A stretch of 64,000 nucleotides of DNA from the NCBI RefSeq assembly GCF_029989365.1, contig NZ_JAPRAQ010000004.1:434001-498000 (forward strand), given 5' to 3'. Shown here in pieces: positions 8,413 through 16,324 of this stretch. The DNA comes from Bradyrhizobium sp. Arg816 (GTDB taxonomy: Bacteria; Pseudomonadota; Alphaproteobacteria; Rhizobiales; Xanthobacteraceae). The notes under the pieces are model-generated. The model ran no database searches, was not told the origin of the DNA, and was given only the letters and a program-made list of their open reading frames with translations. The position numbers were made by a program, and so were the translations under genes. How positions within the stretch are numbered: the first letter of the stretch is position 1; every line of letters starts with the position of its first letter.

Positions 8413-8771
8413 GCAACGAAGACCCGAAACGCCACGGCTGAATGGAAATTACGCCCGCCACCCTCAAAAGCCGCGCGGACCATACTGATGGCCCATAATC
8501 AAGTCAAGCCAAGTCACGATTGCGTCGCGTTCTATTATGTATCTGATTTACCTGATGATATTGGCACGCTCGGCAACGCTGCACACAGCGTGACGCCGCA
8601 CCGCAGCAGCTCTCTTCATGATCGGCGAATGCGACCGCCATTTCGTCCTGCTGGCGGGATCAAAGGGATTGTTGCGATCGTTGATATCGGTGGCGCGTTT
8701 TGGGCGGCGGATCGCCTCGTCGGGGTGTAGAATTGAAGGGAAGCCGCAGAAGCGCCATGGCGGAGAGCGCG
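8413..8771. other. Intergenic region between atpI and the coiled-coil exported protein
   Basis: This 359-base divergent gap holds the F0 operon promoter near its left end. No coding frame here looks real: the open frames lack family features and overlap the promoter. No clear promoter for the rightward gene was found. Confidence 0.5.
8479..8507 (-). promoter_or_regulatory. Promoter of the F0 ATP synthase operon
   Basis: On the minus strand TTGACT (8507-8502) is followed by a spacer of exactly 17 bases and TATGGT (8484-8479). Transcription would start near 8471, leaving a leader of about 60 bases before the atpI ATG at 8412. Confidence 0.6.
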
Positions 8772-9290
8772 ATGAGACCAGCAAATTCATCCACAGCATC
8801 ATGGCTTGCCGTGGCGGTATTCGCCGCGGTGATGACCATCGGCGGCGGCCTCGTTGCCGCACAGTCCGCACCCGACAGCGAAAACGGCCGCTACAGCATG
8901 ACGCCCATCCCCGAAGGCGTGCTGCGGCTCGACACCCGCACCGGCACGGTGTCGACCTGCACCAAGAATGGCGCCGGCTGGGCCTGCTACGCGGTGCCCG
9001 ACGAACGCACCGCGCTCGACGCCGAGATCGGCCGGCTCCAGGCCGAAGTCGAGAAGCTGAAGGGGCAGATCGCGGCGGGACCGACCGTATCAGGCAAGAT
9101 CGACGAGGCGCTGCCGAAATCCGATCCGCTCAAGAAGGACCCGAAGTTCGCCGAGGGGGACCGCAAGATCGAGATTCCGCTGCCCAGCGACCAGGATGTC
9201 GATCGGGTGATGTCGTTCCTGGAAAAGGCCTGGCGCCGGCTGATCGACATGGCCAATCGCGTGCAGAAGGACGTCTCGGGGAAGATCTGA
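8772..9290 (+). CDS. Exported coiled-coil protein of unknown function
   Basis: I do not recognise a named family. With the ATG at 8772 the product has 172 residues, a membrane or signal segment (about residues 9-29, ending GGGLVAAQSAP), a short beta-rich part with two Cys (STCTKNGAGWACYAVPD), a coiled coil (LDAEIGRLQAEVEKLKGQ) and a basic C-terminus. ATG 8772 was preferred because GGAGAG lies six bases before it; ATG 8757, with no good ribosome site, would add five residues. The two Cys could be disulfide-bonded outside the cytoplasm. A palindromic repeat follows. Confidence 0.7.
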   Translation: MRPANSSTASWLAVAVFAAVMTIGGGLVAAQSAPDSENGRYSMTPIPEGVLRLDTRTGTVSTCTKNGAGWACYAVPDERTALDAEIGRLQAEVEKLKGQIAAGPTVSGKIDEALPKSDPLKKDPKFAEGDRKIEIPLPSDQDVDRVMSFLEKAWRRLIDMANRVQKDVSGKI

Positions 9291-9319
9291 GGACCCCTTC
9301 GCGCTATCCACGCGTTGAC

Positions 9320-9423
9320 CTGCCGTAGGGTGGGCAAGGGCGTTCTTACGCCGTGCCCACCATGTTTCCATGACGTAAGAAGACGTGGGCACGTCGCTAC
9401 GCGCCTTTGCCCACCCTGCGGCA
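9320..9423. repeat. Nested palindromic repeat (AGGGTGGGC type)
   Basis: Outer arms at 9320-9340 and 9401-9423 are nearly complementary around AGGGTGGGCAA/TTTGCCCACCCT. Inner arms TTCTTACG and CGTAAGAA, and GTGCCCAC and GTGGGCAC, nest inside them. It sits in the gap before the YjbQ-family gene and represents another dispersed repeat class. Confidence 0.7.
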
Positions 9424-9447
9424 GTGTTCGATCAATCGAGACATTTG

Positions 9448-9921
9448 ATGACATCAGGCAAATCCGTCACGCGCTCGGCGCCATCGTCGGTGCAAGCCAC
9501 CACCGTCGCATCGTCACTGCTGACCGTGCAGACGCCCGGCCGCGGCTTCACCGATCTCACCAGCGAAGCCGCGAAGTTCATCAATGAGGTTCAGGCGCGC
9601 GATGGCGCGCTGACGCTGTTTATCCGGCACACCTCGGCCTCGCTGACGATCCAGGAGAACGCCGATCCGTCCGTGCTCGTCGATCTCACCACGGCACTGT
9701 CGCGGCTCGCGCCCGAGAACGCCGGCTGGACGCACGACACCGAGGGGCCGGACGACATGCCGGCGCACGTCAAGACCATGCTGACGCAGACTTCGCTTCA
9801 GGTCCCGGTCCTGAACGGCAAGCTCGCGCTCGGCACCTGGCAGGCGATCTACCTGATCGAGCACCGCAAGCGCCCGCACCAGCGCGAGGTGGTGCTGCAA
9901 TTCATCGGCAGCAATCAGTAA
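9448..9921 (+). CDS. YjbQ/UPF0047-family protein (secondary thiamine-phosphate synthase type)
   Basis: This 157-residue protein has the family signature: FIRHTSASLTIQENADPSV with its conserved His and Asn, then WTHDTEGPDDMPAHVK, and the C-terminal block GTWQAIYLIEHRKRPHQREV. E. coli YjbQ has weak thiamine-phosphate synthase activity; the true role is uncertain. The ATG at 9448 was chosen because homologous sequence starts after it and the palindromic repeat ends only 25 bases upstream. It converges on the MFS gene, with a terminator between them. Confidence 0.88.
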   Translation: MTSGKSVTRSAPSSVQATTVASSLLTVQTPGRGFTDLTSEAAKFINEVQARDGALTLFIRHTSASLTIQENADPSVLVDLTTALSRLAPENAGWTHDTEGPDDMPAHVKTMLTQTSLQVPVLNGKLALGTWQAIYLIEHRKRPHQREVVLQFIGSNQ

Positions 9922-9922
9922 A

Positions 9923-9962
9923 CCCCAAAAACAAAACCGGCCGCGGATCGCTCCGCGGCCGG
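9923..9962 (-). terminator. Intrinsic terminator of the MFS gene
   Basis: CCGGCCGCGGA (9937-9947) pairs with TCCGCGGCCGG (9952-9962) around a 4-base loop. The A-rich tract at 9923-9936 reads as a U-run for minus-strand transcription, so it ends the MFS transcript 25-60 bases after its stop. Confidence 0.85.
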
Positions 9963-9986
9963 GTCTATCGACGTCTTGCGACGTTA

Positions 9987-11690
9987 TTAGGTCTTGCTGA
10001 TGTCGACGTCTTTCGTCTCCGGGACGAAGAAGAAACCGACCACGGCGGTGATCGTCGCGAAGATGACCGGGTACCACAGGCCGGAGTAGATATCGCCGGT
10101 CGAGGCGACGATCGCGAAGGCGGTCGCGGGCAGCAGGCCGCCGAACCAGCCGTTGCCGATGTGATACGGCAGCGACATCGAGGTGTAGCGGATACGGGTC
10201 GGGAACAGTTCGACCAGCATTGCCGCGATCGGGCCGTACACCATGGTGACGTAGACCACGAGGATGAACAGCAGCCCGATGACGGCCGACACCTGCGGAC
10301 GGAAGATGTCGAACGGATGCGACATCTTGACGATGCCGGCATCACCCGGCTTCGGATAGCCGGCCGCCTGCACCGCCGCGGTGACCGCGGGGTTCGACGT
10401 CTTGGCATCCGTGTACGGCACGTCCTTGTCGTTGACTACGATCTTCACCGCGCCCGCCGGTCCCGGAACGGTGGAGTACTTCACCGACGACTGGGCGAGG
10501 AAGGCGCGCGCCGTGTCGCAAGGCGTCGTGAAGACGCGCGTGCCGACCGGGTTGAACAGATCGCCGCAGCTCGCGGGATCCGCCACCACCTGGACCTTCA
10601 CGTTCTCGTAGGCCTTCTCCAGCGCCGGGTTGGCGTTGCTCGAGATCATTTTGAAGATCGGGAACAGGGTCAGCGCGCCGATCAGGCAGCCCGCCAGGAT
10701 GATCGGCTTGCGGCCGATCTTGTCGGACAGCGCGCCGAACACCAGGAAGAAGCCTGTGCCGAGCAGCAGCGACCAGGCGATCAGGAGGTTGGCGGTGTAG
10801 CCGTCGACCTTCAGGATCGATTGCAGGAAGAACAGCGCGTAGAACTGGCCCGTGTACCAGATCACCGCCTGGCCCATGGTCAGGCCGACCAGCGCCAGGA
10901 TCACGATCTTGGCGTTGCTCCAGGTGCCGAAAGCTTCGGTCAGAGGCGCCTTGGAGCCCTTGCCCTCGTCCTTCATCTTCTGGAAAACCGGCGATTCGTT
11001 CAGGCGCAGACGGATCCAGACCGAGATGCCGAGCAAGGCGACCGACACCAGGAACGGAATACGCCAGCCGCCCCAATAAGCGCCGGGTGCACCGGCAAAG
11101 GCAGCCTCGCCGGTCGCGGAGCGGGTGAACAGGATCACCAGCAGCGACAGGAATAGACCAAGCGTCGCGGTGGTCTGGATAAAGGAGGTGTAATAGCCAC
11201 GCTTGCCCTGCGGCGCGTGTTCCGCGACGTAGGTTGCAGCACCGCCATATTCACCACCGAGCGCGAGGCCCTGCAGCAGCCGCAGGCCGATCAGGATGAT
11301 CGGCGCCGCGATGCCGATCTGTGCCGCGCCCGGCAACAGGCCGACGATGAAGGTCGAAAGACCCATGATGAGAATGGTGACGAGGAAGGTGTATTTGCGG
11401 CCGACGATGTCGCCGACGCGGCCGAACACGATTGCGCCGAACGGACGGACGAGGAAGCCCGCAGCAAAGGCCAACAGCGCGAAGATGTCGCGCGTGGCCT
11501 GATCGAACATCGGCTTGCCGTCGGCACCGGCGATCGTGAAGAACTGCGTGCCGATGATGCCGGCCAGCGATCCGTAAAGGTAGAAATCGTACCACTCGAA
11601 GACGGTGCCGAGCGACGATGCGAGGATGACGAACCGCTCATCCTTCGTCATGCCGCCGGATCGTGCCGAGGTTGCAGCTATTGTGGACAT
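9987..11690 (-). CDS. MFS transporter, metabolite:H+ symporter type, with extracytoplasmic insertion
   Basis: At 567 residues the protein is about 120 longer than normal MHS-family carriers. The first half is standard: SSLGTVFEWYDFYLYG in helix 1, the loop 2-3 motif FGRVGDIVGRKY (residues 89-100), and GLALGGEYGGAATYVAEHAP (141-160). The second half has LSDKIGRKP (321-329). A polar stretch at about residues 350-455 then interrupts the loop between the predicted ninth and tenth helices; it has two Cys (C375, C391) and should lie in the periplasm. The last helices resume at IGLLFILVVYVTMVYG. Substrates of this family include organic acids and betaines; none can be assigned here. It faces an orphan response regulator across 305 bases. 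Confidence 0.87.
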   Translation of the reverse strand: MSTIAATSARSGGMTKDERFVILASSLGTVFEWYDFYLYGSLAGIIGTQFFTIAGADGKPMFDQATRDIFALLAFAAGFLVRPFGAIVFGRVGDIVGRKYTFLVTILIMGLSTFIVGLLPGAAQIGIAAPIILIGLRLLQGLALGGEYGGAATYVAEHAPQGKRGYYTSFIQTTATLGLFLSLLVILFTRSATGEAAFAGAPGAYWGGWRIPFLVSVALLGISVWIRLRLNESPVFQKMKDEGKGSKAPLTEAFGTWSNAKIVILALVGLTMGQAVIWYTGQFYALFFLQSILKVDGYTANLLIAWSLLLGTGFFLVFGALSDKIGRKPIILAGCLIGALTLFPIFKMISSNANPALEKAYENVKVQVVADPASCGDLFNPVGTRVFTTPCDTARAFLAQSSVKYSTVPGPAGAVKIVVNDKDVPYTDAKTSNPAVTAAVQAAGYPKPGDAGIVKMSHPFDIFRPQVSAVIGLLFILVVYVTMVYGPIAAMLVELFPTRIRYTSMSLPYHIGNGWFGGLLPATAFAIVASTGDIYSGLWYPVIFATITAVVGFFFVPETKDVDISKT

Positions 11691-11995
11691 ATTGAGTTGG
11701 CTCCCCGAATTTCGTTTCCTCGCGCCCCAGATGTCCGGACGGGCCGGATCAACCTAGGTCTTGCCCCAAAGGTAACATCGGCGTGAAACCGGCCCCAATA
11801 CGACTTTCGGCCTTGCGCACTGACGCGCACCTGACGCCGCGGACCCTTCAATCCGGCACGATCGCGCTCGCCGTGGGTTAACCCCGTTCCCGCAAAGGGA
11901 TATTGCCCACTTGCATGCCACGGCCGGTCGGGAAAGAATTGACCAAGGCCCCCGGGCCGGCCTACTGGCCTGGTGTGAATGCCAGCAAGAGAACG
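11691..11995. other. Divergent intergenic region, MFS carrier / response regulator
   Basis: This 305-base gap should hold both promoters. I see no strong -35/-10 pair, no long palindrome and no believable coding frame. CCTAGG at 11753-11758 is a short symmetric element. Confidence 0.4.
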
Positions 11996-12667
11996 ATGAG
12001 CGCTCCTTCGACCCATCTCGTCATTGCCGATGACCATCCCCTGTTCCGCGACGCGTTGCGGCAAGCGGTGGCGGGCGTCCTGACCTCGGCCAGGATCGAC
12101 GAGGCCGGATCATTCGAGGATCTCACCAAGCTGCTGGAACAGACATCCGACGTCGATCTGGTCCTGCTCGACCTCTCGATGCCCGGAATCTCCGGCTTTT
12201 CCGGGCTGATCTATCTGCGCGCGCAATACCCGGCCATCCCAGTGGTGATCGTCTCGGCCTCTGACGACAGCGCCACGATTCGCCGTTCGCTCGATTTCGG
12301 CGCCTCCGGCTTCATCCCGAAGCGATTCGGCGTCGAGACCTTGCGCGACGCGATCCTCAAAGTGATGGAGGGGGACGTCTGGGTTCCCACCGACACCGAT
12401 CTATCGGCCGCCGCCGATCCCGACATGACGCGCCTGCGCGACCGCCTGGTGACGCTGACGCCGCAGCAGGTCCGGGTCTTGATGATGCTGTCGGAAGGGC
12501 TGCTCAACAAGCAGATCGCCTATGAGCTCGGCGTCTCCGAAGCCACCATCAAGGCGCATGTCTCGGCGATCCTGCAAAAGCTCGGCGTCGAGAGCCGCAC
12601 GCAGGCGGTGATTGCCGCGGCGAAGATCGCCGGCGGCCAGTGGAAGCAGGGCAGCCCGACGGGGTGA
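11996..12667 (+). CDS. Orphan NarL/LuxR-family response regulator
   Basis: The 223-residue protein has a receiver domain (residues 6-125) with the acidic pair in IADDHP, phospho-acceptor D59 in LLDLSMPG, and the Lys in SGFIPKRFG. The C-terminal LuxR domain reads LTPQQVRVLMMLSEGLLNKQ then IAYELGVSEATIKAHVSAIL. No kinase gene is adjacent, so its partner lies elsewhere. The start is ATG 11996; upstream in-frame ATG codons would add residues with no family resemblance. It could control the divergent MFS gene. A palindromic repeat directly follows its stop. Confidence 0.88.
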   Translation: MSAPSTHLVIADDHPLFRDALRQAVAGVLTSARIDEAGSFEDLTKLLEQTSDVDLVLLDLSMPGISGFSGLIYLRAQYPAIPVVIVSASDDSATIRRSLDFGASGFIPKRFGVETLRDAILKVMEGDVWVPTDTDLSAAADPDMTRLRDRLVTLTPQQVRVLMMLSEGLLNKQIAYELGVSEATIKAHVSAILQKLGVESRTQAVIAAAKIAGGQWKQGSPTG

Positions 12668-12692
12668 GCCTCACGGTACAATCAGCTCCGTC

Positions 12693-12826
12693 TCCGTCAT
12701 CCTGAGGTGCTCGCGAAGCGAGCCTCGAAGGATGAACGGCCCCGGCTGGCACCTCGGCCGTTTCATCCTTCGAGGCTCCGGCCGCGATGCCTTTGCATCG
12801 CGCCACTCGCACCTCAGGATGACGGA
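12693..12826. repeat. Palindromic repeat (TCATCCTGAGG type) overlapping a gene end
   Basis: Outer 18-bp arms at 12693-12710 and 12809-12826 are perfectly complementary. Inner arms at 12721-12741 and 12756-12777 match around CCTCGAAGGATGA/TCATCCTTCGAGG with one bulge. It lies between two converging genes and its right arm contains the stop codon of the STAND regulator. It could also stop transcription in both directions. Confidence 0.8.
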
Positions 12827-15669
12827 GCCGATGATGTCCCTAGTAGCTCGTTGGCGGCCCTGATATCCGCAGTCTCGGAGCCCTCGGCAAAGCCTTCGAG
12901 CGCCGATTGAAGCAACCGCTTCGCTTCCTCGCACTGGCCACGTTCAGCAAGGAACTCGGCAAGATCGATCGCAGCCCGCAGCCCCCAGGCTTTTGCACCG
13001 TTGCGACGGCTCAGTTCCAACGATCGCATCAGGTGGTTTTCGGCCTCTCCACGGTTCGGCTGCGGCAGTGACAGCAACACCTTGCCCTTCATGCGCAGCA
13101 ACTCGGGCATGTAGAGATGATCGCCGCCTTGCTTGACGAGGCCGATCGCGCCGTCGATCAGGCGCGCACTCCGCTCGGTCTGCCCGAGCGCCAACAAGCC
13201 ATGCACGAGTGCGATGTTGAACGTCGTGGTGAGCAGCTCGTAGCCGGCGTCGTGGAGCTCGCGCAGACAGGCCCGTATCGTCTCGACGCCGCGGGCGGCG
13301 TCGCCGCGTCGGATCGCCAGCTCGCCTTTGACGCCACGGCCGACCGCGAGATAAGGGCCCATCGAGCGCGTTTCGGCATGTGCGATGAAGCGGTCGATGT
13401 TCTCTTCCGCGCCGTCGAGATCCCCGCTCCAGAGATCGATCGAGACCGCCCAGATCAGCGCGATGCAGAGCGTGATCGGATGGTCCATCTGCGCGGCCTC
13501 GGTGACCGTCTGCAGCGCCAGTTGCCGCGCATCCGTCGGACGGCCCTGCAACCAAAGCTCGCGCGCGAGCGCGATGCCGGCCCGGTTGCGGTGGTCGAAG
13601 CCGTGGACCGTGCTGATCCGTTCCGTGCCCGGCCCGTGCCAGGCGGCCTCCAGCATGCGCAGTGCGTCGCGATGCTCGCCGGCCAGATGCAAGGAGACAC
13701 CCAGCAGCGAACGGGCGAGGGCGATGGAGGCGGCATCGCCGAGCGTCTCGGCGACCGCGAGGCTCTGCTGCGCATAACCGAGCGCGGCGTCGAACTGTCC
13801 CATCCGCTCGTGGAAGATGTGCATGCGGCCGAGCAGCTGGAGCTGGTTCGGCGCGTCGCCGCGCGCCTCGGCGATCGCCAGGCTCCGGCTCAGGGCGGCA
13901 CGCGCAGCTTCGCTGCCGCCACGCGTGAACATCAAGGTCAATCCGAGGGCGGCCTGGATGTGCATTTCCTCGGCGCTGCCGCGCGAGGGCGGATCGATCG
14001 CAAGCAGCGCCCGTTCCGACCAGCGCCGGCATTCGATCAGCAGCGACATCGCGAGAAAGATCGGAGCCGCCGCGGCGGCCAGCGCAATGCCGATGCCGAT
14101 ATCGCCGCCCGTGCCGAAGCACCAGTCCAGCGCGGCGCGCACGTTGTGAAGCGCGGAGAAATGGATCGCGCGTTCGTCGGCGCTCGGCACCGTCGCCCAT
14201 GTCGTGCCGGCCTGCTCCAGCCATCGCCGGTAGTAGGTTGCGTGGCGGGCGGCCAGCGCGGTCTCGTTCGGCTCGATCTCGAGCAGATAGGCGCGCGTCG
14301 TGTCGAGCAGACGGTAGCGCATCATGGCGCCGATCGGTCGCGGCGCGACCATCGACTTGGCAACCAGGCTGTCGATAGCATCGAACAGGCGCGAGCGGTC
14401 GACGCGCTCGTCCGGCACGATTTCGAGCGCGGCGTCGATGGTGAAGTGACCGGCGAAGACGGCAAGCCGGCGCAGCACGAGGCGCTCGGCGTCGGACAGG
14501 AGCCCGTAGCTCCAGTCCAGCGTCGCCTGCAACGTCTTCTGCCGCTGCGGCGCAGTGCGCTGGCCCTGCCAGAGCAGATTGAGGCGTTCGTCGAGCAGTG
14601 CGGCCGTCTGCTCCAGGCCGTAGGCCTCGACCCGGCCGGCGGCGAGCTCGATCGCCAGCGCCATGCCGTCGAGCTTGCGGCAGATCCCGGCGACGATCGC
14701 GGCATTGGCATCGTCGAGCGCGATCTGCGCGCCGCCGGCCATGGCGCGTTCGAGGAAGAGCTGAAGCGCGGGATAGGTTTGCGCGGCAGCCGCGGTCAGC
14801 CCGGGGCTATCAGGTGGAACGGCGAGCGGCGCTAACCGGTAGACCTGCTCGCCCTCGACGCGCAGGGCTTCGCGGCTCGTGGCGAGGATATGGACATGCG
14901 GCGCGGCGTGAAAGATTTCGGCTGCCAGCGGCGCTGCGGCGGCGATGACGTGCTCGCAATTGTCGAGGATCAGCAGCATCCGTTTGTCGCCGAGATGCGC
15001 GAGCAGTGCAGGCAGGGGATCGTCGGTCTGTGCCGGCAAGCCCAGCATCAGCAGGATCGAGGTGATCACGAGGTCGGGATCGCTGAGCGCGGCAAGGTCG
15101 ACGAAATGCGCGGCGTCGGAAAAAGTCTCGAGCAGGTCGTGCGCGATCGCCACCGCAACGGCGGTCTTGCCGACGCCGCCCGGGCCGACGATCGTGACGA
15201 ACCGCGAGCCGATGAGCTTGTCGGAGACGGCGGCGACCGCATCGTCGCGCCCGACCATCCGTTGCAGCCGGTTAGGTAGTTTTACGGGCGGCGGGTTCAC
15301 CCGCGGTGCGGGATGCGGCTTCGCTGCAACGTCCGTTCGCGAGATCGGCGCGACGAAGCAATAGCCGCGGCCGGAGAGCGTGGTGATGTAGCGAGCGCCG
15401 TCCTTGCCGTCGCCGAGCGCCTTGCGCAGGGCTGCGACGTGAAAGCGCAGGTTGGTTTCCTCGACGGCCAGGCCGGGCCACACCAGCGCCATCAGATCCC
15501 ATTTGCTGACGACCTCGTTCGGCCGCGACATCAGCGCGATCAGCGTGTCGAAGGCCTTCGCGCCGAGCGGCAGCGCGACGCCGCCGCGTATCACGAGCCT
15601 TTCGTGCGATGTCACGGTGAATGGCCCGAACGATAGGGTTCCCGTTGCAGTGCCGGCCGGCTCGGTCAT
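12814..15669 (-). CDS. Winged-helix STAND-type ATPase transcriptional regulator
   Basis: The 951-residue protein starts with an OmpR/PhoB-type winged helix (about residues 11-108; LPLGAKAFDTLIALMSRPNE then VVSKWDLMALVWPG and GRGYCFVAP). A STAND/NB-ARC-like ATPase follows, with Walker A GPGGVGKT at 162-169 and Walker B in MLLILDNCEHV. The C-terminal half is helical TPR-like sequence. Such proteins act as signal-gated activators that bind tandem direct repeats. It is divergent from the Ohr-P460 operon across 200 bases that contain a tandem CTCACAA repeat. The last codons and the TGA stop lie inside a dispersed palindromic repeat, so the C-terminus may have been trimmed or replaced. Confidence 0.85.
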   Translation of the reverse strand: MTEPAGTATGTLSFGPFTVTSHERLVIRGGVALPLGAKAFDTLIALMSRPNEVVSKWDLMALVWPGLAVEETNLRFHVAALRKALGDGKDGARYITTLSGRGYCFVAPISRTDVAAKPHPAPRVNPPPVKLPNRLQRMVGRDDAVAAVSDKLIGSRFVTIVGPGGVGKTAVAVAIAHDLLETFSDAAHFVDLAALSDPDLVITSILLMLGLPAQTDDPLPALLAHLGDKRMLLILDNCEHVIAAAAPLAAEIFHAAPHVHILATSREALRVEGEQVYRLAPLAVPPDSPGLTAAAAQTYPALQLFLERAMAGGAQIALDDANAAIVAGICRKLDGMALAIELAAGRVEAYGLEQTAALLDERLNLLWQGQRTAPQRQKTLQATLDWSYGLLSDAERLVLRRLAVFAGHFTIDAALEIVPDERVDRSRLFDAIDSLVAKSMVAPRPIGAMMRYRLLDTTRAYLLEIEPNETALAARHATYYRRWLEQAGTTWATVPSADERAIHFSALHNVRAALDWCFGTGGDIGIGIALAAAAAPIFLAMSLLIECRRWSERALLAIDPPSRGSAEEMHIQAALGLTLMFTRGGSEAARAALSRSLAIAEARGDAPNQLQLLGRMHIFHERMGQFDAALGYAQQSLAVAETLGDAASIALARSLLGVSLHLAGEHRDALRMLEAAWHGPGTERISTVHGFDHRNRAGIALARELWLQGRPTDARQLALQTVTEAAQMDHPITLCIALIWAVSIDLWSGDLDGAEENIDRFIAHAETRSMGPYLAVGRGVKGELAIRRGDAARGVETIRACLRELHDAGYELLTTTFNIALVHGLLALGQTERSARLIDGAIGLVKQGGDHLYMPELLRMKGKVLLSLPQPNRGEAENHLMRSLELSRRNGAKAWGLRAAIDLAEFLAERGQCEEAKRLLQSALEGFAEGSETADIRAANELLGTSSAPSS

Positions 15670-15733
15670 GGCGAAATCGTGATCCTTTCAAACGGACCGG
15701 ATAGCCAGATGATCGCAATCCGGCAAGGCCGCA

Positions 15734-15763
15734 CCTGCATCGGCATCAGACCGCTGATGCAGG
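15734..15763. promoter_or_regulatory. Nested palindrome in the STAND/ohr divergent region
   Basis: GCATCAG (15743-15749) and CTGATGC (15754-15760) flank ACCG as a perfect 7-4-7 palindrome. CCTGCATC (15734-15741) can instead pair with GATGCAGG (15756-15763). It may be an operator or an RNA switch; nothing shows which. Confidence 0.4.
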
Positions 15764-15790
15764 CCTCGTGGCGGGACTGCGAGCCGGGGC

Positions 15791-15807
15791 CTCACAACTT
15801 CTCACAA
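15791..15807 (+). promoter_or_regulatory. Tandem CTCACAA direct repeat, candidate operator of the STAND regulator
   Basis: CTCACAA occurs at 15791-15797 and again at 15801-15807, a period of 10 bases, one helical turn. OmpR/PhoB-type winged helices, including SARP activators, bind head-to-tail heptamers of this build. It is 63 bases before the ohr start and 122 bases from the regulator start. Confidence 0.45.
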
Positions 15808-15869
15808 GTCCAAACGGGTGTCCCGCCGACGCCGCTGCTAGTCAGTTGCGCGACGGCAAGGAGACCTTC

Positions 15870-16289
15870 ATGACGCAAGCGGCAAAACTGCTCTACACGG
15901 CCAGGACCCACACCGGCGGCGGACGACAGGACGGCATATCGCGCAGCTCCGACGGCCGCCTCGACGTCAAGCTGTCGCCGCCGGGCGGCACAGGCATCGG
16001 CACCAATCCCGAGCAATTGTTCGCGGCCGGCTGGTCGGCCTGCTTCGAAGGCGCGATGGAGATCGCGGCCCGCAAGCGCAAGATCGAGCTTCCCCGGAAA
16101 TGCGCGATCGATGCGGAGATCGATCTCGTGCTCGACGAGGGCGCCTATTCGCTCAGCGCGCGCCTCAACGTCAGCCTGCCGGGCCTCGATCGCGAGATCG
16201 CGCGCGGCATCGTCGATGAGGCGCACCAGACCTGCCCCTATTCCAAGGCCGTCCGCGGCAATATCGACGTCACGGTCGCGCTGATCTGA
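15870..16289 (+). CDS. ohr: Ohr/OsmC-family organic hydroperoxide reductase
   Basis: The 139-residue protein has the Ohr signature: peroxidatic Cys C58 in GWSACFEGAM, resolving Cys C122 in HQTCPYSKAVRGN, and an early GGRQDG segment with the catalytic Arg. Length is that of Ohr, not the longer OsmC variants. It reduces organic peroxides in the cytoplasm with thiols, usually lipoyl proteins. A third Cys (C78) is present. ATG 15870 has AAGGAGA six bases before it. It is the first gene of a four-gene plus-strand cluster controlled, I infer, by the divergent STAND protein; no MarR-type OhrR gene is nearby, although OhrR is the usual regulator. Confidence 0.88.
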   Translation: MTQAAKLLYTARTHTGGGRQDGISRSSDGRLDVKLSPPGGTGIGTNPEQLFAAGWSACFEGAMEIAARKRKIELPRKCAIDAEIDLVLDEGAYSLSARLNVSLPGLDREIARGIVDEAHQTCPYSKAVRGNIDVTVALI

Positions 16290-16324
16290 CGGACATCACC
16301 AACCATCAACAAGGTAGCACCACC

